From CAYSWF01 sp964562905 (GTDB lineage Bacteria > Patescibacteriota > Andersenbacteria > UBA10190): 16,022 bases of DNA. Position numbers and translations under genes: made by a program. Location: the NCBI GenBank assembly GCA_964562905.1, contig CAZLVG010000019.1, positions 1 to 16,022 of the forward strand, written 5' to 3'. Under the pieces are notes generated by a model, which had not been told where the DNA came from, did no database searches, and worked only from the letters and a program-made list of their open reading frames with translations. The number at the start of each line of letters is the position of its first letter. Position 1 is the first letter of the stretch. Below are positions 1 to 6,619 of this stretch, one piece after another.

Positions 1-10
1 AGTTTCTCTT

Positions 11-156
11 CCCTGACGGGAGAGGCCCCGCTTACAGTCCCTCCCCTTGACGGGGCTCCACTCTTTAGTCCCTCCCTTGACGGGGGAGGTTAGGTGGGGG
101 TGAAAAAAAGGAAGTCAAATCACCCTCCCCTTCGTCCCCTCCCGTCAAAGGAGGGG
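11..156. repeat. Cluster of GC-rich palindromic repeats with TTGACGGG loops
   Basis: Four copies of a short hairpin unit lie here. Three are in one orientation (around 11-22, 43-55 and 71-89) and one is inverted (136-156). The clearest are CCTCCC/GGGAGG at 71-76 and 84-89 with a 7-nt loop, and a perfect 7-bp stem at 136-142 and 150-156 with loop CGTCAAA. The third and fourth copies, together with the G-rich and C-rich tracts beside them (92-102 and 120-130), form a larger imperfect inverted repeat around an A-rich spacer. No gene overlaps. It resembles dispersed intergenic repeats rather than a single terminator. The function is unknown. Confidence 0.7.
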
Positions 157-212
157 AAACCTGACCCGCCCGCGCTTTTTCACGTCTGTCATGGCGAACC
201 TTGGGCCTGCTC

Positions 213-884
213 TTAAAATTTCAAGGGGATTTTTGTGTTTTCCGGCTTTTCTTTCTGCTGTTCCCTTTCCTCGCCTTCAGTGCCAGCCACTTCCCCTCGT
301 CCTTCTTCGCGCTCCGGCTCGCCTTCACGCTGGCCGCCATCGAAATCAAACTCCCCTATCTGCTCTTCCAGAGACTGCGTAAGGCGGACAAACTCTTTCT
401 GCACGCTTTCATACTCCTGATGTAGCTCCTGGAGCTGCCCCAACGCCTGCCTGGCCGCACCGAAAGACTGTTCTGATTTTTCTTTAAGGCTGGCCACCGT
501 CTTCACCGGCGCCTCTTCGGCCAGCTGGCGTACACGCTGCAAACTGTCTATCAGCAGCTCGGCTTGGGGCAAAAGCGCCTCGGGCTTATCTCCCGAACTG
601 CTTAACAGCTCTCGCAGGCGGTCAGCGTCGTTAGACACATTCTCCAGGGCCACCTGCAGTCTTTTGTCTTCTTCCCGAAAAACAAACATCTCTCCGCGGC
701 GTTTCAACCTGACGGCGTAGGCTCGCCCCTTCTCCAGCGCTGTCCTATCCTGAAAGATGGAAGCGGCCTTTCCGGGCAGATCAAACACTTTTTCAGGGCG
801 GACTTTCACTTCAATGGCGCCGCCGTAAATCATGGCCGCTATCCCCGCGCCGGTCAAGATGAAGATGATTTTAATTTTAGACAT
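213..884 (-). CDS. Membrane-anchored, Glu-rich coiled-coil protein of unknown function
   Basis: I do not recognise this 223-residue protein. One hydrophobic segment (about residues 5-22) suggests an uncleaved N-terminal anchor with the rest outside the membrane. Residues about 45-175 are charged and heptad-like, with no cysteines, and look like long helices. They vaguely resemble the DUF5667-type helical regions of CPR envelope proteins, but the match is weak. From about 178 on the tail is low complexity, dominated by Glu, Gly and Arg, and likely disordered. The ATG at 884 is chosen because a perfect TATAAT lies 11 bases upstream on the minus strand, which would give a nearly leaderless transcript. 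It is transcribed away from miaA. A structural or scaffolding role at the envelope is only a guess. Confidence 0.75.
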   Translation of the reverse strand: MSKIKIIFILTGAGIAAMIYGGAIEVKVRPEKVFDLPGKAASIFQDRTALEKGRAYAVRLKRRGEMFVFREEDKRLQVALENVSNDADRLRELLSSSGDKPEALLPQAELLIDSLQRVRQLAEEAPVKTVASLKEKSEQSFGAARQALGQLQELHQEYESVQKEFVRLTQSLEEQIGEFDFDGGQREGEPEREEGRGEVAGTEGEEREQQKEKPENTKIPLKF

Positions 885-890
885 GTGCTT

Positions 891-900
891 TATGATTATA
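891..900. promoter_or_regulatory. Overlapping divergent -10 elements (symmetric promoter)
   Basis: On the minus strand 900-895 reads TATAAT. On the plus strand 891-896 reads TATGAT. The two share two bases and point in opposite directions. Predicted start sites fall within a few bases of the ATG at 884 (minus) and the ATG at 906 (plus), so both mRNAs would be leaderless or nearly so. Neither direction has a good -35 hexamer at the usual distance, which lowers confidence. Confidence 0.45.
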
Positions 901-905
901 CCTTA

Positions 906-1808
906 ATGATAGTAATTTTAGGACCAACCGCTGCCGGCAAAACCAGCCTCGGTATAACTGCGGCTCAAAAGACGCACGGAAGCGTGGTATCGGCCGACTC
1001 GCGCCAATTGTACGCGGGTATGGACGTCGGCACGTCCTCGCCGGCCGGGTTGGGACAGGAAAGCCATCATCTGCTCCAACCGGATGTAATTGACGGCGTG
1101 GAGCATTACGGCTTCAATATACGCGAACCCGACCGACAAATCACGCTGGGGCAGTGGCAGCGAGCAGCGTTTAAAATGATAGACCACGTGATAAGCCAGG
1201 GACGTGTTCCCCTGTTAGTCGGCGGCACCATGTTGTACATAGACAGCGTGGTTGATAACTATGAAATTCCAGCGGTTCCGCCGGATCGTGGCTTGAGAGA
1301 TGAGCTTAAGTGGATAGAGACAGCCAGGTTGTACGCCAGGCTGATAGCCCAAGACCCTGGCGCCACCAAGTTCGTGGAGCCTGGCAACAAGCGCCGTATT
1401 ATAAGGGCACTGGAGGTGATGGAGGCCACCGGTCGTCCCTTTTCCCAACAGCGCCGGAAAAGGCAGGCGCGTTACGAAACACAGATCTTCGGCCTCTTCC
1501 CCGGCTGGGCAGTGTTGAACCGCCGTATCTCCGCCAGGGCCAGCCAAATGATGAACAACGGATTACTGGAAGAAACCCGCCGTCTGCAGGATCGTTACGG
1601 AAAAGACCTGCCTTTACTACAAACTATGAATTACCGGCAGGCGGCTTACGTGCTGTCAGGAATCATGGCCAAAGAACAGGCGGTGGGAGAGATGACAAAG
1701 GTAAACGCGCGTTACGCCCGGCGTCAGATGAGCTGGTGGCGCCGGCGGCAAGACATACAGTGGTTTGCTCAACCTTCTAACGCGCTCCGCCTCTTCCACG
1801 AAAGATGA
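906..1808 (+). CDS. miaA: tRNA dimethylallyltransferase MiaA
   Basis: MiaA transfers dimethylallyl from DMAPP to N6 of A37 in tRNAs that read UNN codons, the first step toward ms2i6A, in the cytosol. The N-terminus carries the P-loop GPTAAGKTS, followed by the family motif SADSRQLYAGMDVGT, then HHLL, the LVGGTMLYID segment and NKRRIIRALEV with ATGRPFS. The C-terminal RYARRQMSWWRR matches the usual end of the family, so the 300 residues are full length. I start at ATG 906 because the usual MiaA N-terminus begins just before the P-loop, and because the divergent -10 at 891-900 would be inside the gene if the in-frame GTG at 885 were used. The GTG start (307 residues) remains possible. It ends in TGA. 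It stands alone, divergent from the 213-884 gene. Confidence 0.95.
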   Translation: MIVILGPTAAGKTSLGITAAQKTHGSVVSADSRQLYAGMDVGTSSPAGLGQESHHLLQPDVIDGVEHYGFNIREPDRQITLGQWQRAAFKMIDHVISQGRVPLLVGGTMLYIDSVVDNYEIPAVPPDRGLRDELKWIETARLYARLIAQDPGATKFVEPGNKRRIIRALEVMEATGRPFSQQRRKRQARYETQIFGLFPGWAVLNRRISARASQMMNNGLLEETRRLQDRYGKDLPLLQTMNYRQAAYVLSGIMAKEQAVGEMTKVNARYARRQMSWWRRRQDIQWFAQPSNALRLFHER

Positions 1809-2140
1809 GCGCTTGCGAAAATCCAAAGTTCAAATGTCAAACAAATGACCAAGGCCCAATGACCAATGACCAATGAATGACCAAATCCCAAGGACCAATT
1901 TCTTTGTTCTTTTCATAGCTTTGGCTTTCTGGCGCTGCGGGTGACAGCAGCGAAGATTAGGTTTCATTCTCGGGCTTCTTGCCAGAGCCGGCGGCATTTG
2001 TCTTGACATTTTAGCTTTTTATCTTGGCGCTCTAAGCTTGATCTAATCTTTGCGCTTTAGCTCTTTAGTTTGGCCGTTGCCAATCCATTAATCTTCAATT
2101 CTCAATTTAAAATTTTCATTGAATTTTCAATTTTCAATTT
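1809..2140. other. 332-bp gap holding the left arm of repeats around the IVP gene
   Basis: There is no credible ORF. The left part (about 1820-1900) is built from CCAATGA-type units, including two overlapping copies of CCAATGACCAATG (1856-1868 and 1863-1875). The right part (about 2090-2140) consists of AATTTTCAATT-type units. The stretch between, about 1900-2090, is T-rich with loose TTTAGCT repetition and has no clear promoter or terminator. A TTGACA at 2003-2008 has no -10 partner. Confidence 0.7.
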
Positions 2141-2620
2141 TTAATGCGCCACAGTTGCGTCTGCTTTCTGCTTCTCGCGCAGGGAAGCGGTTATCTTGTG
2201 GAAAATCATAGTCAGTTCCTGGCATTCCCGCCAAAGTTGCTTGGCCGCGTCCTTTTTATTCGGGGCGCATTCAGCCAGCATGCGCAGCCAGTGTTTAGTC
2301 TCTTGGAACTCCTTCTTGCAAATGAATATCTTGTGGCGGAAGTCGCGCTTAGAGCTGGCCCCGTTGGCTTCCATGTAGTTAGCGCCGATGCCGGTGCCGG
2401 AACGGATCAACTGGCTGATAACTGGCCTTGTCACAGTATCTTGCCTGGTTTCTCGGCATAGACGAATAATGCTTTCCCCAAACTTAGCCGTGCTCTCCTC
2501 CAAATCATACGTGTTTGAAAATTGAGCCATTGAAAATTTATTGCCTGCCAGCCATAGCTTTAGCGACGGCTGGAAAATTGGAAATTAAAAATTGAAAATT
2601 AAACCAGCATTGGTCATTGG
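1856..2620. repeat. Nested inverted repeats bounding the IVP gene
   Basis: Two pairs of perfect inverted repeats are nested around the four-helix-bundle gene. The outer pair is CCAATGACCAATG at 1856-1868 and its exact reverse complement at 2608-2620. The inner pair is a 17-bp identity, AATTTTCAATTTTTAAT at 2129-2145 and its reverse complement at 2584-2600; its left copy overlaps the gene's stop codon. A separate 6-bp stem (2548-2553 with 2568-2573) sits just upstream of the gene start. The arrangement suggests one cassette or insertion unit. No transposase is present. Confidence 0.7.
2141..2530 (-). CDS. Four-helix-bundle protein (IVP/S23 family)
   Basis: This 129-residue protein matches the family first seen encoded in intervening sequences of 23S rRNA genes and now often found free-standing in CPR and Bacteroidetes genomes. 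Typical features are the N-terminal LEESTAKFGESIIRLCRET helix, the ISQLIRSGTGIGANYMEA turn, and KRDFRHKIFICKKEFQETKHWLRML followed by a final helix. The family forms pentameric four-helix bundles. Its biochemical role is unsettled, with nucleic-acid association often proposed. It is not in an rRNA gene here but between miaA and gatB. Start ATG 2530 has no Shine-Dalgarno sequence. The gene sits inside nested inverted repeats, and its TAA lies within the inner repeat, which suggests that gene and repeats move or are copied together. Confidence 0.9.
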   Translation of the reverse strand: MAQFSNTYDLEESTAKFGESIIRLCRETRQDTVTRPVISQLIRSGTGIGANYMEANGASSKRDFRHKIFICKKEFQETKHWLRMLAECAPNKKDAAKQLWRECQELTMIFHKITASLREKQKADATVAH

Positions 2621-2658
2621 AATTTGGGGTAGAGTTGAGGGCTGGCGCCTGCGTCCTA

Positions 2659-4122
2659 TTACAAGCCAATCTCGTCCCGGAGCAGCTTTATCACTACCTG
2701 AGGGTTGGCCTTGCCTTTGGTTTTTTTCATGACCTGGCCCATGAGGAATTGCAGGGCCGGTTGTTTGCCGGCTTTAACCTTGTCCACTACTCCCTTATTT
2801 TCATCAATTACTTCCTGAACCACTTTTTCCAGCTCCTTCGTTCCGCTGACCTGCTCCAGGCCAAGATTTTTTAGTATATGATCGGGATCGCCGCCCGTTT
2901 TTTGCATTTCGTCCAACACCTGCCTCAACGCATTTTTGTTCATTTTGCCCTGATGAAGCAGAACAACTACTTCGGCAAAGTTGCCCGGGGTGATTTTAAG
3001 CTGCTCCTGTGCGGCCAGGCCGCGCGAGACAATTATGTCCCGGACTTCTCTGGTAATAATATTAGCGGCGCTGTTTACAAGCTTTTTAAGATCCCGCGGC
3101 TTCAAACCAGCCTGCTGCCTGTTTAGTTGTTTTAGTTCGGAGACGGCGTTTTCAAAAAAACCGGCTGCCACGGGTACAGAGGTAAAAACAGACGCCTGTT
3201 GCTCTGATATGCCATACTGGCGTATAAAACGCTCCTTTTTGGCGTGGGGCAGCTCGGGAAGGCCGGCTTTTATCCCTTGAAAGTACTTTTCGTCAAATAC
3301 GAACGGTGGCAGGTCCGGCTCGGGAAAATAACGGTAGTCAGCGGCTTCCTCTTTGACTCGCTGCAGGTAGGTATGTCCCCCGCCGGCATCAAATCCTCTG
3401 GTGGACTGCGCGCGCGGCGCCTTTTTCTGTTCAAACAACTTGCTTTGTCTTTTTATCTCAAATTCCAGAGCGCGCTGCACGTTACGGAAAGAATTCAGGT
3501 TTTTTACTTCAGTTTTGGGTAGTAGTTTTTTGCTTCGCGGCCGGCGCAAGGAGATATTGGCGTCACAACGCAGCTGTCCTTTCTCCATATCCGCGTTAGA
3601 AATTTCCAGTGTACGAGCTACCCGTCGCAGTTCCTGCAGGAATTGCCGGGCTTGCCGCGGCGTACGTATGTCCGGCTCTGTAACTATTTCCACTAAAGGA
3701 GTGCCGGCGCGGTTAAAATCAACCAGGGTGTGGTTGGCGCCTTCGGGGTGTGTGTTCTTGGCAGCATCCTCCTCCAAATGAATACGTGTTATACCCACCC
3801 CTAACAGCGACCCGCCCTCGCAGAAAGGCTGATCGTACTGGCTTATCTGATAGCCTTTAGGCAAGTCGGGGTAAAAATAGCTTTTGCGGTCAAACTTACT
3901 GGCGCGGGACAGTTTACAATTAAGAGCGGCTCCCAGGCGCTGAATCCAAGCAATGGCTTGCCCGTTGGGAACGGGCAGGGTCCCGGGATAACCCATGCAA
4001 ATGGGACAGACAGCGGTGTTAGGCTCTGCCCCGCCAAGCGTGTTGGGGCAGGCGCAAAACATCTTGCTGCCGGTCTTAAGCTGGATGTGTATTTCCAGCC
4101 CAATAACGGACTCCAGTTGCAT
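2659..4122 (-). CDS. gatB: Aspartyl/glutamyl-tRNA amidotransferase subunit B (GatB)
   Basis: GatB is the kinase/amidotransferase subunit of GatCAB. It phosphorylates the misacylated side chain of Glu-tRNAGln or Asp-tRNAAsn, which is then amidated with ammonia from GatA. The N-terminus VIGLEIHIQLKT and the cysteines C23, C25, C39 and C42 (a probable metal site of the cradle domain) are diagnostic. So are YFYPDLPKGYQISQYDQP, HLEEDAAK, DFNRAGTPLVEIVTEPD and ADMEKGQLRCDANIS. The C-terminal third is the tRNA-binding YqeY-like tail, ending NPQVVIKLLRDEIGL. At 487 residues it is full length. gatA and gatC are not in the window, so the complex is split between loci. No Shine-Dalgarno precedes ATG 4122. 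The organism presumably lacks GlnRS and/or AsnRS, which is inference. Confidence 0.97.
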   Translation of the reverse strand: MQLESVIGLEIHIQLKTGSKMFCACPNTLGGAEPNTAVCPICMGYPGTLPVPNGQAIAWIQRLGAALNCKLSRASKFDRKSYFYPDLPKGYQISQYDQPFCEGGSLLGVGITRIHLEEDAAKNTHPEGANHTLVDFNRAGTPLVEIVTEPDIRTPRQARQFLQELRRVARTLEISNADMEKGQLRCDANISLRRPRSKKLLPKTEVKNLNSFRNVQRALEFEIKRQSKLFEQKKAPRAQSTRGFDAGGGHTYLQRVKEEAADYRYFPEPDLPPFVFDEKYFQGIKAGLPELPHAKKERFIRQYGISEQQASVFTSVPVAAGFFENAVSELKQLNRQQAGLKPRDLKKLVNSAANIITREVRDIIVSRGLAAQEQLKITPGNFAEVVVLLHQGKMNKNALRQVLDEMQKTGGDPDHILKNLGLEQVSGTKELEKVVQEVIDENKGVVDKVKAGKQPALQFLMGQVMKKTKGKANPQVVIKLLRDEIGL

Positions 4123-4313
4123 ATATTGGAAGACTAGCCGATAGTAAAAGGAAGAGCAATTATGACCGTCAGCTACTACTTGGCGTTAGTGAGGCCTGCT
4201 GATATTTTGAATTTACAGAAGGCTGCCATATGATTAATTCCATAAACAAGCCAGTTCTCTGCTCTTTTGTCGCTTAGCGGCGGTAAGGATAAGGTAAGGC
4301 GTAGTGGTAGAGT

Positions 4314-4886
4314 ATGATCTTGTCAGATAAAGACATTAAAAAGGCGCTGCGGGAGGGGCGCATATCGGTAAGGCCTAAGCCCGATTTAAAGGTGCAATTG
4401 GGCAGCTCCAGCCTTGACCTGCGCCTGGGCTATTATTTCAGGATCTTCAAGCATCAGCGCCGGCCCTTTGTCGACCCTCTTAAACCGGAGACAACGCAGG
4501 GAATGACAGAAGAAATCAAGATCAGCCAGCGGGAGCCTTACGTCATCCAGCCCGGAGAGTTCGTACTGGCCTCTATTCTGGAATGGGTGGAGTTGTCGGA
4601 TGATATATCGGCCCGCATTGACGGCCGCAGCAGCCTGGGCCGCTTGGGCTTGGTTATCCACTCCACCGCCGGTCATATAGACGCCGGTTTCAAAGGAACT
4701 GTTACCCTGGAGATGACCAATATAGGCATGATGCCGGTGCTGTTATATCCGAAAATGAGAATCTGCCAGCTGGTGTTTGAGCCGCTATCCACTCCGGCTG
4801 AACAGCCGTACACGAAAAAACCGGGGGCAAAATACCACAGCCAGAAATTGCCCCTTGAAACAGCCATTGCCAGGGATGTTTTATGA
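4314..4886 (+). CDS. dcd: dCTP deaminase (Dcd)
   Basis: Dcd deaminates dCTP to dUTP, supplying dUMP for thymidylate synthesis. The 190-residue trimeric-dUTPase-fold protein shows SSSLDLRLG (residues 31-39), DGRSSLGRLGL (103-113), HIDAGFKGTVTLEM (121-134) with the catalytic glutamate at 133, and ICQLVFE (150-156). Length and motifs fit the monofunctional enzyme. A separate dut overlaps its 3' end by ATGA, so the bifunctional DCD-DUT type is unlikely. It starts the plus-strand dcd-dut pair and diverges from gatB across 191 bp in which I see no convincing promoter. A TATGAT overlapping its own start codon is too close to serve it. Confidence 0.95.
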   Translation: MILSDKDIKKALREGRISVRPKPDLKVQLGSSSLDLRLGYYFRIFKHQRRPFVDPLKPETTQGMTEEIKISQREPYVIQPGEFVLASILEWVELSDDISARIDGRSSLGRLGLVIHSTAGHIDAGFKGTVTLEMTNIGMMPVLLYPKMRICQLVFEPLSTPAEQPYTKKPGAKYHSQKLPLETAIARDVL

Positions 4887-5305
4887 TCTCTTTCGCCGTC
4901 AAAAAACTGTCACCCGGCGCTAAGCTACCTACCAAGGCCAATAACACCGACGCGGGCATTGACATCTACGCCAACGAATCTTACACGCTGCGGCCGGGCG
5001 AACATCACTTATTCAGCACCGGCATCGCGGCTGAATTTCCCGAGGGGTACGTCGCCTTGCTCTGGGACCGATCGGGTCTCGGCAGCAAGGGCATCCATCG
5101 CCTGGCCGGCGTTATTGACAGTGGTTACCGCGGAGAATGGAAAGTGGTGCTGCTCAATGCCGCCAACCGGCCATACAGGATTAGCAAGGGCGACAAGATA
5201 GTGCAGTGCGTGCTACAAAAATTTGAGCCGGCCAGAATAGAGGAAGTGGAAAGCCTAGGCGACACCGCCCGGGCGCGGGCCGGCTTCGGCAGTTCAGGAC
5301 GGTAA
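4883..5305 (+). CDS. dut: dUTP diphosphatase (dUTPase)
   Basis: Dut hydrolyses dUTP to dUMP and pyrophosphate, both providing the dTMP precursor and keeping uracil out of DNA. All five trimeric dUTPase motifs are present in 140 residues: DAGIDIYA (23-30), DRSGLGSKG (62-70), GVIDSGYRGEW (76-86) with catalytic Asp79, KGDKIVQCVL (102-111) and RARAGFGSSGR (130-140). The protein stops right after motif V, without the usual few extra residues. Its ATG overlaps the dcd stop (ATGA), which implies translational coupling. It converges with the pilin-like gene across only 28 bp, and I see no strong terminator in that gap. Confidence 0.96.
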   Translation: MISFAVKKLSPGAKLPTKANNTDAGIDIYANESYTLRPGEHHLFSTGIAAEFPEGYVALLWDRSGLGSKGIHRLAGVIDSGYRGEWKVVLLNAANRPYRISKGDKIVQCVLQKFEPARIEEVESLGDTARARAGFGSSGR

Positions 5306-5333
5306 GGCTTTTTAAGGAGAAGACGTGGGGAAA

Positions 5334-5930
5334 CTAGGACGGAATCGGAGTCGGAGTCGGAGTCGGGAAGTAGCAGTAGCCATCGTAGGGAGTGGGCGTG
5401 GGGTCGCCTGAAGGCAAGGGTGTTACACCATCTGAAGAGGCAGGAGTAGGGCACACGGTCCCCTCGGAATCGGGTGGCGGATCCCAGGGAGTTGCCCTGC
5501 AGGGTCCTCCCGGGCTTTCGCAAGCGGCGTTTTCCAGGATAGTGGATGAGATATTGTCAATACACGACCAGCTGTCGTCCGACAGCCGGGCATGAGCGCA
5601 ATAGGTATAGGTAGAGCTGGATACGTGAAGCTTACTTCCCAGCTCCTCCTCCAGATCATTCCTCAAAGTGATGCCATCACTGCCTCCACAGGCTGCGGGC
5701 AGCAGCGCCGGATCAAAGCAGTTATCAAAACCTATATATCCCCTGTCATTGGTCCGGTACACTTCAGCTAAAGATCTTATCTGGTCAAGATCCTGCCTGA
5801 CGCGAGCGTCCTTGGCTTTATCCCGAGCGTTGCCTATAGCCACCAATATCAAAGCCAAGAGCACGGCGATCACCGCTACTACGACAAGCAGCTCTATCAG
5901 CGTAAAGCCGCGCGCACGCCTCATCCCCAT
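5334..5930 (-). CDS. Type IV pilin-like (prepilin) protein with Pro-Thr tail
   Basis: A class III/type IV prepilin N-terminus is clear: a short basic leader, then the G|FTLIELL cleavage site with Glu at mature position 5, followed by a 20-plus-residue hydrophobic helix and a helical spine. It would be processed by PilD and assembled in a pilus or pseudopilus. I start at ATG 5930 (198 residues); GTG 5972, immediately after the upstream stop, and ATG 5924 are alternatives. The C-terminal domain has several cysteines (for example NCFDPALLPAAC, SWSC, GGPC) that could form disulfides. The last part is Pro/Thr rich and ends TPTPTPIPS, encoded by a hexanucleotide repeat. It lies at the end of the tmk-like operon. 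No assembly genes are in view, so its exact role (major, minor or pseudopilin) is unknown. Confidence 0.85.
   Translation of the reverse strand: MGMRRARGFTLIELLVVVAVIAVLLALILVAIGNARDKAKDARVRQDLDQIRSLAEVYRTNDRGYIGFDNCFDPALLPAACGGSDGITLRNDLEEELGSKLHVSSSTYTYCAHARLSDDSWSCIDNISSTILENAACESPGGPCRATPWDPPPDSEGTVCPTPASSDGVTPLPSGDPTPTPYDGYCYFPTPTPTPIPS
5340..5366 (-). repeat. Hexanucleotide tandem repeat encoding Pro-Thr
   Basis: The end of the pilin-like gene is made of CGGAGT units on the plus strand: three exact copies at 5346-5363, one variant CGGAAT at 5340-5345 and a final CGG. It encodes alternating Pro-Thr. Copy-number change would lengthen or shorten the tail without a frameshift. Confidence 0.8.
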
Positions 5931-5972
5931 GTTGCTACCGTGCCACATTTCCACAAGATTATTGTACCACAC

Positions 5973-6617
5973 TCACCGCAAAAAAGGATATACCTGCTGC
6001 CATATCTCCGCGTGAATTGCTTCAACCGGGCGCTGGCGGCCTTTCCTGTCAGCTCCGCTGATTACCTTCCACCCCTCCCCGCGGGCCAGGCGCAAGTAGC
6101 TACGGCGGATGTCCGCCAGACGTTTTCTTGTTTCAAAGTAATCTCTGCGAGTACCTTGCAGATGCTTGATAGAGACATCCACCGGCGTGTCCACTAAAAT
6201 TACCAAGTCGGGCCGGAGCAAGCGCGGGCGGCCCCGCTCACAAAGCCACTTGATCCAGTTTATCATCCGCCTGCGTCTTAGCCCGGAAAGCCCCAGGGTC
6301 TGATAAGCCATGGTGCTGGAATAAAAGCGGTCAGCCACCACTACCGCCCCCCTTTTGTTCAGGTGCAAAGCGATGTCTTCAGCCCGCGAGAAGAAGTCCT
6401 GAACATACATAAGCGCCTGCTCCCGCCTGGTAAACCGCCTCCCACGCGGCCTCTGGTGCAGAAATTTGTACTCTATCAGCTGGCCCGTGGCCCGGTCTCT
6501 TTGATGAAAATGGAAAGAGAGCACCTCAAAGCCCTCCTTCCTAAGCGCGCGCCTTAACAGATTGAACTGCGTCGTCTTGCCGGCGGCGTTAATGGCTTCA
6601 ATGACGAAAAACGGCAT
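5973..6617 (-). CDS. Thymidylate kinase-like P-loop kinase (paralogue 2)
   Basis: The 214-residue protein has the NMP-kinase fold of thymidylate kinase. The Walker A is AINAAGKTT (residues 8-16), with Asn where the family usually has Asp in EGxDGxGKTT. The substrate motif DRFYSSTMAYQ (96-106) matches the DRYxxSxxAYQ signature, and PDLVILVDTPVDVSIKHL is the usual Walker-B-like strand. A basic loop, RPRGRRFTRRE at 57-67, is unusual. dTMP to dTDP is the likely reaction, but the altered P-loop and the presence of a second paralogue leave room for another nucleotide substrate. It begins 2 bp after the TAG of the other kinase and its TGA directly abuts the pilin-like ORF, so the three are probably co-transcribed. 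Confidence 0.85.
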   Translation of the reverse strand: MPFFVIEAINAAGKTTQFNLLRRALRKEGFEVLSFHFHQRDRATGQLIEYKFLHQRPRGRRFTRREQALMYVQDFFSRAEDIALHLNKRGAVVVADRFYSSTMAYQTLGLSGLRRRRMINWIKWLCERGRPRLLRPDLVILVDTPVDVSIKHLQGTRRDYFETRKRLADIRRSYLRLARGEGWKVISGADRKGRQRPVEAIHAEIWQQVYPFLR

Positions 6618-6619
6618 GG

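Noticed and set aside
1..212. CRISPR array in the repeat-rich left edge
   Set aside because: The units are palindromic, irregularly spaced and in both orientations, without unique spacers of constant length.
885..887. GTG start for miaA giving 307 residues
   Set aside because: It adds seven residues before the usual MiaA N-terminus and would place the divergent -10 inside the gene. ATG 906 fits better, though the GTG cannot be excluded.
2003..2008. TTGACA as a plus-strand promoter
   Set aside because: No -10 lies 16-19 bp downstream, and the next gene on that side is on the other strand.
4313..4318. TATGAT as the dcd promoter
   Set aside because: It contains the dcd start codon, so transcription would begin inside the gene, and no later start keeps the N-terminus.
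5278..5313. Terminator between dut and the pilin-like gene
   Set aside because: The GCCG-GCTT-CGGC hairpin is inside the end of dut and the T run comes more than 15 bases later, so the two do not form one terminator.
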